Source of the DNA: Ectocarpus siliculosus
Taxonomy: Eukaryota; Sar; Phaeophyceae; Ectocarpales; Ectocarpaceae
NCBI GenBank assembly: GCA_000310025.1
Contig: FN649744.1
Span: 1,929,459-1,993,458, forward strand
Direction: 5' to 3'
DNA length: 64,000 nt
The stretch's first letter is position 1, and each line of letters starts with the position of its first letter. The notes under the pieces were generated by a model, which worked only from the letters and a program-made list of their open reading frames with translations, had not been told where the DNA came from and searched no databases. The translations under genes and the position numbers were made by a program. Positions 45,426 through 56,000 of the stretch are shown piece after piece.

Positions 45426-45778
45426 TGATCGATAATTCGGGTGGCTTGGTTCTTTGTGGTTGGAGCTCAAAGCGGGTGGCTCATGGCGGAGCGTGGATGG
45501 GTAGGAAACGTGTTGAAAACGTAAAGCAAAAGTATTGGAAAGTATTGTATTCATCGGGGGCGTGCCAGTGCTCGTCAAACCTTCACGGTATCTGGGCACG
45601 CCTTCACTCTTTGTCACTCAACGAATCTCTCTGAATCTCCACCAAATACCTCTCGCAACCAAGGAATATATGTAGAAAGTTCCTATCCCTCCGCATCTCA
45701 TCACTGTTACTTTCGTACGTACGTACCGGACATCTCAACCGTCATACTATGCTACGAGTACTCCCAATATATCTAATA
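45426..45778 (-). repeat. Copia-2 5' LTR
   Basis: Partner of 38394-38746, no difference seen. The target duplication CAATG follows at 45779-45783. It would carry the promoter for the minus-strand element. Confidence 0.95.
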
Positions 45779-45780
45779 CA

Positions 45781-46332
45781 ATGTTCAGTAGCACTACTCT
45801 TGTAATCGTAGATCTCACATGTGTCGGTTCGAATGTAATGTACATATGCGTATGCGGCGGAATTACTTCCGTAGGATCTCTGCTTGCTAGCCGAGTCGAT
45901 CACTCTCTCGTGTGGATCCTTCCGGATTGTCATGGCATCGTAGCCGTCCTCGTCATCTCTAGGACGCAGCCGTTATCTGGGCTCCTGCGTACTCTGTGGT
46001 TTATATCTGTGTGTGTTGGCCAACTAAGCGCCAGTGTTACAACATCTCAGCTCTTCTTCACACGGTGGAAGGACTCTCGTCTTCCAGGCTACTCGCTCGC
46101 ACGTGTCACCAACTCTACTAGCGTAGAGGACACAGCCTCTCTGCCATCTTGCCAGGGTATACAGAAATATCCTCAATACCCTGGAAGCGGCAGTACCATG
46201 GCTAGAGAATGTAAAACACAGGAGGTATTTTCTAGACATTTCCGACGGGTGCCCGAAGCAAGGGCGATGCCACTGGAAATTTGGGGGAGTCATGCAGCTG
46301 CTGTTGTGATGCATCGTGTATCACCTGGGTAG
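45781..46332 (+). pseudogene. 3' part of the ORF interrupted by Copia-2
   Basis: A 183-codon plus ORF, in frame with 38118-38393 when the element and one copy of CAATG are removed. It has hydrophobic segments (STTLVIVDLTCVG and TLWFISVCVGQL). Together with the 5' part it would give ~274 codons. No family is recognised, and a chance ORF cannot be ruled out. Confidence 0.35.
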
Positions 46333-47081
46333 CAGCCAATAAGCTTCATCCCGTACACGCAAGCACTGCAGGATCGTTCTGCGCACTAAGGCCCGAGTGG
46401 GGTGCCTAAGGAATCATGTGCCGATGTGTGGTGATGAGACATTGTAGGCGCTGATCTCATCCGCACGTCGTGAGATGCACTTTTCGTCACACACCACTCC
46501 AAAGCCTCACGAGATTCAAACGGTACATGCAATGGTCGTGGCTACTGTTTCAGCTCTCCCTCGGGGCAATGTGGGTTTGTGTCAATTCTCAGGTAGGAAT
46601 CGTCATTGCGATTGTTTGTCGCGGATTTGTGGCTGAATCTTGACCCAGAAATTACTTCAAGAATCACCCTAACCCCCGACTACCTGGTGATTTCAAGACG
46701 GAAGTTTTTCCGCCGAATGAAAGCACCTATCTACACAATTCGGAGGACTAGACTCATCAAATTACAGTAAGTACATACCTCTATCTCACACAGATCCGAA
46801 GCACAACTAGCCTCTCGGCAACTTAGCTAATTTTGGCGTTGTCAAGATAAACGCGGTACACGTGCTGCACTTGATACTAATTAAAATATTCCCCCGGAGC
46901 TACGCTTATCCCTGAAGAATGTTTGGAGTCACTCACCGGTTGGAGTTGTGCGCTCTTGGCTACCTGGGCTAACGTAGCGTTCGTCGCTTCAGTACGCTCG
47001 ATGCAACCCTTCTGCATGTACCGTATGAGGTAGACTGTGTGTCTCAACCGTGGCGTCCCCTCGTTCTCCCCTCCTGTCATC
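46333..47081. other. Upstream region of the membrane-protein gene
   Basis: No firm exon. One small candidate (46553-46591, LSLGAMWVCVNSQ) has a TTTCAG acceptor and a GTAGGA donor, but nothing ties it to the gene downstream. Confidence 0.35.
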
Positions 47082-49023
47082 ATGTCGTTGGTCAGGAGCC
47101 TACATCTCCGACTTCTGAGCACGCACGTGGCATCCGCCTTAAGCCAGAGTGGGGCTGTTGCCAAGTACCTGCTACCTGTTTCAGACATGTCCTGCATAGT
47201 GACCCATCGAATCATGCTGGGTATGCTCATGCTCGTTGATGTGAGTGAATATCTGACTGCTTGCGCGACTGCTATGTAGCGCAAGTCGTGCTTCTTGTGC
47301 CAGTGATGCTGCCTTAGCTCTTGGTTACGGCGCAACATTCGATATTCTGTTTAGTTGCCGCTATGAAGGATATTGGGTGAGATCGGGATATCAGCCCCTT
47401 GTGATTAATTCCGCTTGTCTTATTTGTTTGCACAGCGTCGCTGGTTGTGCGTCATCGCTTAAAACTTGTCATATTTTTGGTGCCAACGAGAAACACAACA
47501 TCGCATGTTCAACACAGGCGCAGCAAAATGGCGTATGTTTTGGGGGAAATATGCAGCTCAATTTAAGACGCCAACGAGATAAGAAAATCTTGATTATTCT
47601 CTGTAACTCACCAGGCGAGCGTGGTAGTCTTTCTCCTAGGCAAGGTCAACGTAACCAATGGCAACAGGATGCTCGCTTGGTGGGAGAAGGCCATTCGTTG
47701 GTGGTCGCGGTTGTACGGATGGGTGTACCTGTGAGTAAAATCCGTACACCACCTGCTTGCTGCGTTGGTTCAGACGCTGGTTTGTCTGAAGCAGCAGTGC
47801 ATATTGCACGCGTAGACACGGTGGGTTGCAAAATAACTGTTTTCACGTCCCGTAGGTAGCAAATCACGCATTGGCCACCTGGTGTCGAAAGTACATGTAG
47901 TGGGACTTAGACTCAAGACATTTAGGTTTTGAAAGTGCATAAAGGCAACTTATCTATATATCCCAAAAGCTCTAGCCGCTGAAAATCAGTAGATAGTTAT
48001 AGGCGGTCCACAACGGCAACACATTCAAAATTATTTCATCAGGTGGCCACGTACCCTGAATACTGTACTTGATATCCGAATGAACCCTCCCCGAAACTTC
48101 TGCATGTTCGCAGCCCCCTCATGGCTCTCATGCTGGGTACCAGGTTCCCCGGCGGCACCGATCCTGCGGTAAGCTGCCATTTTACATCAAGGAGCTTCCA
48201 AGTGGTTTCGTCCACGAACCCAAAATATGCCCCCTCTTGCTTGACAATCCAAATTGTGCTATCAAAGCAATCATCCAACGGTAGGCTCACACCATCTAAC
48301 CCGTTTTTCGCAAAACAGGGGACGTTTTGCTACAACGGAATTGTTCCAACCGGTGCTTCAGAATTGACCACATCCAATAACGCTCAATCCTTCGGGATCA
48401 ACAACGTTTTGTTGGTCGTTCAGGTGAGTTTCTAGGCCGTTTGACAGCTGGTGAGGTCGTGAAAACGTGCGTACAATCTTTGCACCTACCCGGTGATCCT
48501 CTCCTAAAGCCTGGGCTATTTTTTTGGCGTCAACGAAACGGGAGTTGGTAACGACCAACGCCCTTTTCACGCTGTCATCCTCCTTTGTCTGTATTTACTG
48601 CGAACTATGTAGAAACGAGCGCCTTGGATACTCTCACGTCCGCATCAGTTCTACGTTCCGTATGGTATGCAAAGTTTTAAGCTCAAACGGCAATCATATC
48701 GGCGCGTGCGAACTCCTTAAACCATCCCAGGTACACCGCCACGTTGTCAACCGATCTGCGACGTCGGTTGTTGTTGACGAATGCGGGTGTGGCTTCAGCC
48801 CCTCCCTCCGTATTGCCTGTCGTATTCGCAGTTCATTCTGCTGCTTGGGCTGTTCGTTCAGCCTATGCTAGTCCGCGTCGAAGGTGCTCAGTCAGGGGGT
48901 GCCGTTTACAGGAGGGTGGTCTTGCGCAACGTCTTCTGCACAGCTGGAATCGTCATCTCCTACGCGATCACCACGCTGGTTGTTGTGATTGCCTTATTGC
49001 GCGAATCTGTTGAAAGCAACAAG
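47082..49023 (+). CDS. Multi-exon gene for a polytopic membrane protein (partial model)
   Basis: Exons 47082-47240, 47615-47730, 48114-48168, 48319-48423 and 48832-49023, with donors GTGAGT, GTGAGT, GTAAGC, GTGAGT and GTGCGA. Phases close to 209 codons. Several joins build membrane helices, which is strong support: MLGMLMLVD + ASVVVFLLG, LYGWVYL + PLMALML, and INNVLLVVQ + FILLLGLFVQPML. A fourth helix is VFCTAGIVISYAITTLVVV. A short loop FCYNGIVPTGASELTTSNNA lies between helices 2 and 3. The ATG at 47082 is the first in frame, but an acceptor at 47094 (TTGGTCAG) could replace it. The 3' end is not found. The family is not recognised; a receptor- or transporter-like protein is possible. Confidence 0.65.
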
Positions 49024-49430
49024 GTGCGATTGGTAGACTGTCGGACCCTATACCATGACGTGTACTTATCCTCCATGTTGACGTACATACGACTTCAAAT
49101 ACCCATTCTAAGCACAAGTACTTCGATCTATTTCCTTAGCCGAGTGGCATGGAAATCCTCGTGTATTTGACATCAAGCGTCCGAACGAGATCATCTCAAA
49201 AGTGCGTTTCATCGTGTGATGGCTGACTTTTGAAGTTGAGGCCGTATTGATGTGCATGGACCGTTTTTGTTCAAAAACACGTTTTTCTTTCGGCAGCCTA
49301 CCTCTTTGTCAATACTTCAGACCAGGACAACATGATTTTGTGGTCACAGGATGTCTGGCTTCGGAATGTGAACTTTTCCAGGAACATCGAGCTTTGCAGA
49401 TATAATGTATGCATTTTTAAGCCCGCGCTT
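49024..49430 (+). other. Possible further exon of the membrane-protein gene
   Basis: A frame reads YLFVNTSDQDNMILW and VWLRNVNFSRNIELCRYN after the acceptor TTTCGGCAG (about 49297), ending at a GTATGC donor near 49409. Its phase does not match the preceding exon directly, so another small exon or a different acceptor (49350) would be needed. Confidence 0.35.
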
Positions 49431-50298
49431 GGCTTGATTGTGTTACGGCAATGGCCACCTCTTAAATCCCCATGGTGTGTTCAACACGCATCCGTTATCG
49501 GCGGCGTGGTTGGTGGGCGCGGTATCTACAACACGAAGGGGCACGTTTCGGTACATGTATCGTAGATTTAGCTAAGGTCACTCCTTTTCCAAGCTGAGTC
49601 TTCGCGTTTCTTGAGTTGTTTTCTGAGGCGAGGGCCACATTCTGTACTGTGGGTATGAGGCTATGAGTTCAGGGCTAGAGGGCTATTTAAAGTAAACGAC
49701 TGTCTCAACGCCTCTCATCAAACTTATAAAACAAGTATCAACCGTCTCCCACGGATACTATGCGTTCATCGGCATATGAAGGGCTCTTTTCCTGCATGCG
49801 TATCCTTAATCCACACAGTCTGCTCAGATCAGGGACGTGGCGTTAGCGGCTAATAGTCTTGGGACGCTCTGCCTCACGGAGGTGGGTCTTACCCGCGATG
49901 AAGTTGTCCCTGGCCCCGATGATTTCAAACATCGAAGATAGATACCACAGCAGTGGTGTGGCAGCAGTGGTATGGCATGAGGTTTGAACCAAGTACAAAT
50001 CAATTTTGTGGGGACCTCTTTAAGTCCACACCTGTCGGAAACCAAGCAACCTTGTCTGTGGCGTTGCTTGACCTATCGGGGCGATCGTCTCACCTAGGTA
50101 TTGCAAGTGTCGACGCTCGTTAGTCACTCCCAACACGATCTTCCTGAGGTTGATAGTCATTCCGCAAGCTTGAAGCTACATAGTTCACTGAACGATACCT
50201 GAAGGCGCCTGCCTACAAATGTAGTACGTAGGTCCCACAGCTGTTGCCCTTACGGGCACTTTGTCCACCATACACCTCCCCCATGCTGCCTTTTGCAG
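49431..50298. other. Intergenic; no supported gene
   Basis: Only short frames. No repeats of note. Confidence 0.45.
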
Positions 50299-50678
50299 AA
50301 CTCCTGACTTCGTTCCCCCCGCGTGTGGACATTGTCTGCCGGCTGTTCGCGGCCGATCCTCTAGATCACGCTGCCACTCGGATTCCGGAGCTGCATGAAG
50401 GCATGTTCTACGGGGACTGCGATGGCGAATTCCACAAAGACCCAAGCCGTAGGACAGACCACTGCCAACCCGGGTACTGCAGCCGCTGGCGCTACCATCA
50501 TCTCCACCACCACCACCATCAAAATAATCCCCTTAGAGGAGCTACCACCGCAAGCACCATAGAATATCACCACCAAACAAATTTCCAGAATCAGGCGACC
50601 ACCGCAGCACATTGTGTACTGTCATTGGGCGCCATGTTTGATTCTGCAGCTCTCAGAATGCGCGACCTAGAAGGTTGA
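50299..50678 (+). CDS. Possible exon or gene fragment of unknown function
   Basis: After a good acceptor (CCTTTTGCAG, 50297-50298) the frame reads LLTSFPPRVDIVCRLFAADP, RIPELHEGMFYGDCDGEFH and CQPGYCSRWRY, then a His-rich stretch, ending at a TGA. The Cys/His-containing start looks like real protein, but there is no upstream partner exon and no known domain. Confidence 0.35.
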
Positions 50679-51556
50679 ACGAAGTTGTTCGGTCTGAACT
50701 TTGCATGGCCAGTGATGCACAAATCGGGGATAAGTCAAGGGTGGCCCCGAGTGTCGTCGGTCATGTTAGTTACCCCCTCCACGTCCTACCGTGGAAGATT
50801 TGGTTCGAGGAGAAAAGCGAAGAAAATTTCTTGTGCGAAATACGTTGGGTTAGCTATGATGCCTCTTTTCTCCCGAGGGGCAAAGGTGTTGCTGGTGCGC
50901 GCGGGCCACACCACGGATGAGCCGTTCTCTCGAGAGAAGGGCCCGAACAGAGTCTGGGCGTACAGAGCATGGCTCAGGAGCAGGGCGGAGAGAAAGAGAG
51001 AGCGAGAGAGCAGTGGGAAGAGGGATTTTATCGTATGGTTGCGCTTGAGCTTCAGCTGCTTCGCAATCAGCGTATTGGACGCCATGTTGGCCAACGGTGT
51101 TGGAGTGGCGCGCCAGGTGCGCTGCTTCGCGGGAATAAGCGTTACGTGGTTTGAAGGGGAAACCCGCTTGTGACGTATCCATAGGAAACTACTGTGAAGA
51201 ACGTTTTTGTGAGGTTTTGGCTGTTGCTGTGGGGATGAAAGCCTTGAAAAGGAGTAGCGCAGATGTCTTCGGACGTTTGGGAGAGGGTCTACTGAGTTTA
51301 TCGGGTTCAAAGAACCCAGCAAAAATGTATATATGGCAACAACCAACCCGGGAGGGGAGGGGCGGAAGGAGGGCGCAACTGGGGCCGATGAATACAAGAG
51401 ATATTAGGTAGACCGAGTAGCACAATATGTACGATTGAGCACTCTTGACGTGTCTACCTTCTCCACTGCTGCACTGCTGCACCACCCCCTCAGGGGTGAT
51501 GGCGTGGTTTAGTTTGTTTTTGTTTTGCGTTCGTTTGTGCTAGTGGAGGCCTGATA
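50679..51556. other. Intergenic; no supported gene
   Basis: Overlapping frames on both strands without domains. A short GAGAGA-rich tract is at about 50985-51015. Confidence 0.45.
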
Positions 51557-51737
51557 CAGATGCGGCCCCCACTTAAGAACCGCTTATTTGCGTAACCCTG
51601 TGAGTTCTTATTTTCTTTGTGGATTATCAGAGCTGCTGTATAGGTTTTAGCGTAGGTGGGATTCAAGTTCTAAAATTCCGAGAAAATTGAACCCTGAAGT
51701 TCTTGACTGCCAAGTTCTTAAGTGGGGGCCGCATCTG
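51557..51737. mobile_element. MITE with perfect 24-bp terminal inverted repeats and TA target duplication
   Basis: The left end (51557-51580) starts CAGATGCGGCCCCCACTTAA; the right end (51714-51737) is its exact reverse complement. TA dinucleotides flank both ends (51555-51556 and 51738-51739), as for Tc1/mariner-type insertion. The 133-bp interior is AT-rich and non-coding, so movement would depend on a transposase encoded elsewhere. Confidence 0.88.
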
Positions 51738-51805
51738 TACGTCGATAACACGGGGTTTTGCCTTCCGTGTGTTCAAGTTAGCAGAGAGTGGTGGGTTATT
51801 TGCAT

Positions 51806-51856
51806 GGCTGGTGAGAACCCAGCAAGAATATCCCAGCTTTATAGGGGTACGAAGAT
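51806..51856 (+). repeat. Diverged partial copy of the dispersed repeat
   Basis: GGTGAGAACCCAGC followed by CCCAGCTTTATAGGGG and CGAAG matches the core of 326-530 with several substitutions. Confidence 0.5.
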
Positions 51857-52004
51857 AGAAGCAAGGATGTATGTAAATCGCTAGTTGATGATGTTTGTTG
51901 TTTGACTTTTTCTGTGTTTATTTCTCACTCACATCGCGTGTAGAGGGGAGCGGTGGATCCCAGACACGCTGTTTTCGCTTTGCAACCGTCAAAGTCCATT
52001 ATTG

Positions 52005-52087
52005 TGTCCGTTAGATGGTCTTATCCACTAGACTACTCAGTCAGCGGCTGACTGAGTAGTCTAGTGGATAAGACCATCTAACGGACA
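52005..52087. repeat. 83-nt perfect palindrome (41-nt arms, 1-nt centre)
   Basis: TGTCCGTTAGATGGTCTTAT...CAGTCAGC, a central G at 52046, then the exact reverse complement to 52087. Each arm includes AGTCTAGTGGATAAGACCA, which looks like a tRNA D-arm (A-box) region. No full tRNA can be folded around it. Confidence 0.9.
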
Positions 52088-52532
52088 TATTGTTCCAGTA
52101 TACCTTTGTCTTAGTACGTTATTTTAGGAAAGTCAACTTGTGGCTGCGGGAATCGACCGCGTCATGTGTCTGACCAGTACGGACAGATGAAGGCACTCGG
52201 TGGAGAGGTCGGAATGGTTTTTAATGTGACGACGACAACAACAACAACAACAACAGCTTACTGTATCCGAATATAAGCGCTGTATAGGGGTGTGTGTGTG
52301 TTCGGCACTTCAAAATTAAACACTGGTTTTTGTGTATCGACATGACAAGGCCCCAACCTCGGCCCATCACCGGAAAACAATACTTGCTCATCCAAGTGAC
52401 AGAGATGCTTTTTGTGGTCACATCCTACAAGAAGTATGTACTGTAGGCAGCTTCAGAAAAACATGCACGCCTCGCAGCAGTAAACTCACGCTAATTTATT
52501 TAATTTGGCCGGCCATGTAGGATGGGGTTCAA
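52088..52532. other. Intergenic with (ACA)n microsatellite
   Basis: A short ACG/ACA trinucleotide repeat lies at 52228-52257. Nothing else is recognised. Confidence 0.5.
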
Positions 52533-53010
52533 CACAACAAGCACAAAATAGGTTCAATCGGTCCATCATCGGAGTTGCGTGGCCGAACTCCGTGCAGAGG
52601 CTCGAGTTCGGGGACAGGTTCAACACCAGCCCATCGATGAAGTTGTGTGGCCTGCCTCGCTGCAGCAGCTGTCGTTCGCGGAGGAGTTCAACCAATCCAT
52701 CAATGGAGTCGTGTAGCCGGCCGCCCTGCAGCATCTCGTCTGCGGGTTCTTTTTCAACCAGTCCCCAGCACCCATGGGCCACGACGAATCACTCACGCGG
52801 GTGTATGTAGCCTTTGTCAACATAACAGCAGTTTGCGTGAGGAGAGCCCGAGAGATGCGATGATCATCACCGGAGTAGCGTGGCCTGCCTCGCTGCAGCA
52901 GCTGTCGTTCGGGCAGGAGTTCAACCAGCCCATCACCGGAATAGCGTAGCCTGCCTCGCTACAGCAGCTGTCGTTCGGGGGCCATTCCAACCAATCCATC
53001 GGAAGCGAAG
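52533..53010 (+). pseudogene. FNIP/leucine-rich-type repeat protein relic
   Basis: A 23-residue (69-bp) unit of the form WPASLQQLSFG-x-x-FNQPI recurs: WPNSVQRLEFGDRFN, VVWPASLQQLSFAEEFNQSI, PAALQHLVCGFFFNQSP, then after a gap VAWPASLQQLSFGQEFNQPI and PASLQQLSFGGHSNQSI. The pattern matches FNIP repeats, which form leucine-rich-repeat-like solenoids. A 2-nt insertion near 52625 shifts the frame. In two units the expected Trp codon is TAG. No start or end of a gene survives. Confidence 0.75.
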
Positions 53011-56000
53011 GGAAAGGAGAGGGAATTGCGAGAAAAAAAAAGGAAAGAAAAATGGGAGACAAACAAAAAGGAAAAGATGACGGGGTTCTAACTTCAGTCC
53101 GCGGTGAGAGAATGGGGTGATCAATACGTCAGCAATCATACATTTTCACAGCTCCAAAAGAACGGGATCTACCCGACTACGACACGAACTGGCGAAGCGT
53201 GCATGTGATGCCCTCGGCTCATACAAATCGACAGCAAAAATCCCGAGGTCAATCGGGGCACATAGTGACGAGATACCGAGATTTAAAATAACTGATCCTC
53301 ACCACGTCCCGAACCGAAACAATATTTTTTAGAACCCGAACCACCGCCGCGCCAGTGGTGCGTACCCTTTTGCTCACACCCTTGCACAAAATAGCACGGC
53401 AACAGAAGTGAGCCGCGCAGCAGCAAGAGTGGTATCCAGTGACCTTAAAAGCGTCTGTGGAAAAGGAAGGTGTGGTTACGAGTAGTCTGCGTGTTTTCAA
53501 GTGCGCGGGTCTCTGACACAGCGGTCTGTGTTGGCATGCGCATGTAAGAATTGTGTAAGCGCGATAAAAGCCACCAGACGCCACCATGGACTGCAGAAAC
53601 GCCAGAGATGCGTCCCCATAGGTGTGTGAGTGACCTCCAGCGCTCGAAATTTTGTTTTTGATGCCCCTCTCACGTTTCTTGTTTTCGCACCGACGTGCGC
53701 AAGTGCGGAGGTGTTCGCTTGGATAACACGGGGGGTGTTATCAACCATTTCTATCCCGCCATCCCTCGGAATCAGATGTTGTGGGTGTCACACGTGCCCA
53801 TATGCTCCCAAACGTGTACTTTGAACTTCAGGGGGGTGTGCCCAAACCCCCGCACGCTAATCACTTGAAATTAGAGGGGTTGTTCTCCGCGAGCACACGT
53901 TCGGGTCTATAACTCGGCGCCAAAGTATCGCCTGCCAAAAACAAATATGGGCGTGTGCCCATGCATGACCCACATCCAAGATGTTGCCAAGTCAATTTAT
54001 TCGGAGAAGATTTGGATTTTTAGGCGCAAGCAAGAAGCAGTAGTTGGTGGAAAAGTGCAGACGTTTGCGCCATAAACGCATCGCCATTTTGTCCGATGAG
54101 GCTCAAAGTTTTCAGACGTGTGTGCCCGACCAGTCTAAAGCTTGTGAAAACAAACGAAGAGAATCGGAGCTGATTTCGAGTTTTAAAGCCAGTTTGAAGT
54201 TTTACTGCAGCGCCTTTTCATTCTCTACTGCTGTTCTCCGCCTCAGATCATTGTTGGGCCCTGAACATTTTCACGCGTGTGTGCCACGGTCGCACGTGCC
54301 CATCAGCAAAAGAAAAACGCGCGAAAGCGATGCCCGTGTCGCCCTACAAGCACCAAACATCCGGCTACATGTGACGTACAACACCACCCCCTTCACCACT
54401 AACCACTAACTCCCGCCCACGCTTCTCGCAAATGGTGCAATGACCGTGAAATGTGCCCTGTTTGCGCTCCAGCCCCCTTTGCCTACCATTCGCAACTTCT
54501 TTGAGCCGAATCTGAGCAGGTGCCTTAGAGAGACGAGCCCGCGCGATGAGATGCTCACGGTACTGTAGTGTAGTCAACCAATCAGACATCGTACAGTGAA
54601 TCAGCCACGTTTTATGTACGATTGCTGACCAATCAGCAATCGTGCACGTATCGTACAGAGTTGTGCCAGAGTATTTTTAAGTGTTTTGGATGGATGGTGT
54701 ACGTTTCAAGTTTTCAGGAAACATTCAAAGCGATTTATTCATAAGGTACAATGGGAACGGAAAACTCCTGTTCCGTGCTCTTTTGCAGAAGAGGAATGCT
54801 CCTCACTCAGCTTGTAGAGGGAGAGAACTGGTTCCGTTGGGACAACACGTTTTTCAGTCAGAGCGATGAACGGCTGTTCCAACGGTTTATGGCTAAGGTG
54901 AACGCTTAATTCATGTTCAACACAGCAGCAGAGGGCGACAGCAGCAAGGGGATATCGCCTCGCTCTGTAGTTAGACGGGTGAAAGAGTTAATATTCCTGC
55001 TACTGCTGTCGATGCCCTGCCAGTTACTTCCTGTGCATGGATGCAGGTGGCACACACACTTTGTAGCACAAAGTATGGCACATGTACACCGATCGAAGCT
55101 TCTATCGACTCGGCGGATTGATCCACCAAACCCATGAGAACATCGATGATCTCATCAACTTTTCAGTAAAGACGCCGTAGTTCTTTCATCGGCTCAGTGA
55201 AGACACGGTGGTTCTCTGTTTGAGGTCCCGCACGGAACTGACGACACGTATGCTATATCTGCGTATGTATGTCAATCGAGTGCGTCAAATTATGCTATTC
55301 GTCATTATGGTGATAGTACAAATGGCACTGTATCACAGGAAGCTGAGGGTACAGTTCAACCTTCGTGCGTTTGCTTGAGCACTTTGCTCATCCTGTCCGT
55401 ACGCGGTATCTGAATCTCGTCTGATCGCAAGAGCAGGAGAAAAAATCAGCACGACCTACAAAATTGTGCGCAGTGTCCATGACATCCTCCCCTGCCACGC
55501 GGCGAAGAGCGTCCACGACAGGCTGTGGTTGCTTTTGATTGTGTGGGATGTGCCAGCAGGTTTCGCCAAATTTGGGCATGCCACTCTCACCTTTCTAGAG
55601 TGTTTGCGATGAGATAAATAGGATTGCGATGTGCAAAGATGTCTGCCCGGCATCTGCACAGAATGCGTCGACAGCTCTAGTTCCGTCCGTCAGTTGTGAG
55701 ACGGAGAATCAGAAGGAGGCGTCATCCGCATACACAACGTGTTTTACGTGGAGGAATCAACACCCTCGAGCAGTTGGCCTCGGAACACGAAGCCGCGGAA
55801 GGGTGATGCGAGCTGCTTGTTTCTCGCCATCATCATGACGAACACGAAAATGGTGGATTTCGAAAAGCAGACATCGCGGTTGTCGCCGCTAAGTGCAACG
55901 TAGAAACGGGTGTCGTTTGATTGTTTCAATTAATCCCACAGCTCGTTGGCCATGCACTCTATCCCTTCTAACATCTCAATCAAGCACTCTAAGACACGCG

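Larger units (their letters stand above)
38394..45778 (-). mobile_element. Copia-2: full-length Ty1/copia LTR retrotransposon, very recent
   Basis: 7385 bp, bounded by two 353-bp LTRs (38394-38746 and 45426-45778) that read as identical. A 5-bp target duplication CAATG lies at 38389-38393 and 45779-45783. Coding order on the minus strand is Gag, protease, GAG-pre-integrase, integrase, RT, RNase H, which is the copia order. A purine tract (GAGCAGGGGGGC on the minus strand, 38747-38758) adjoins the 3' LTR. No CCA-type primer binding site is evident after the 5' LTR, as in copia elements that use internal tRNA fragments. Identical LTRs imply a very recent insertion, yet the coding region carries two +1 frameshifts and two TAG codons. 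Confidence 0.95.

Noticed and set aside
52005-52200. tRNA gene suggested by the D-arm-like sequence and a GGTCGATTCCC stretch near 52150
   Set aside because: The A-box-like and B-box-like parts lie in the wrong order or on different strands, and no cloverleaf forms.
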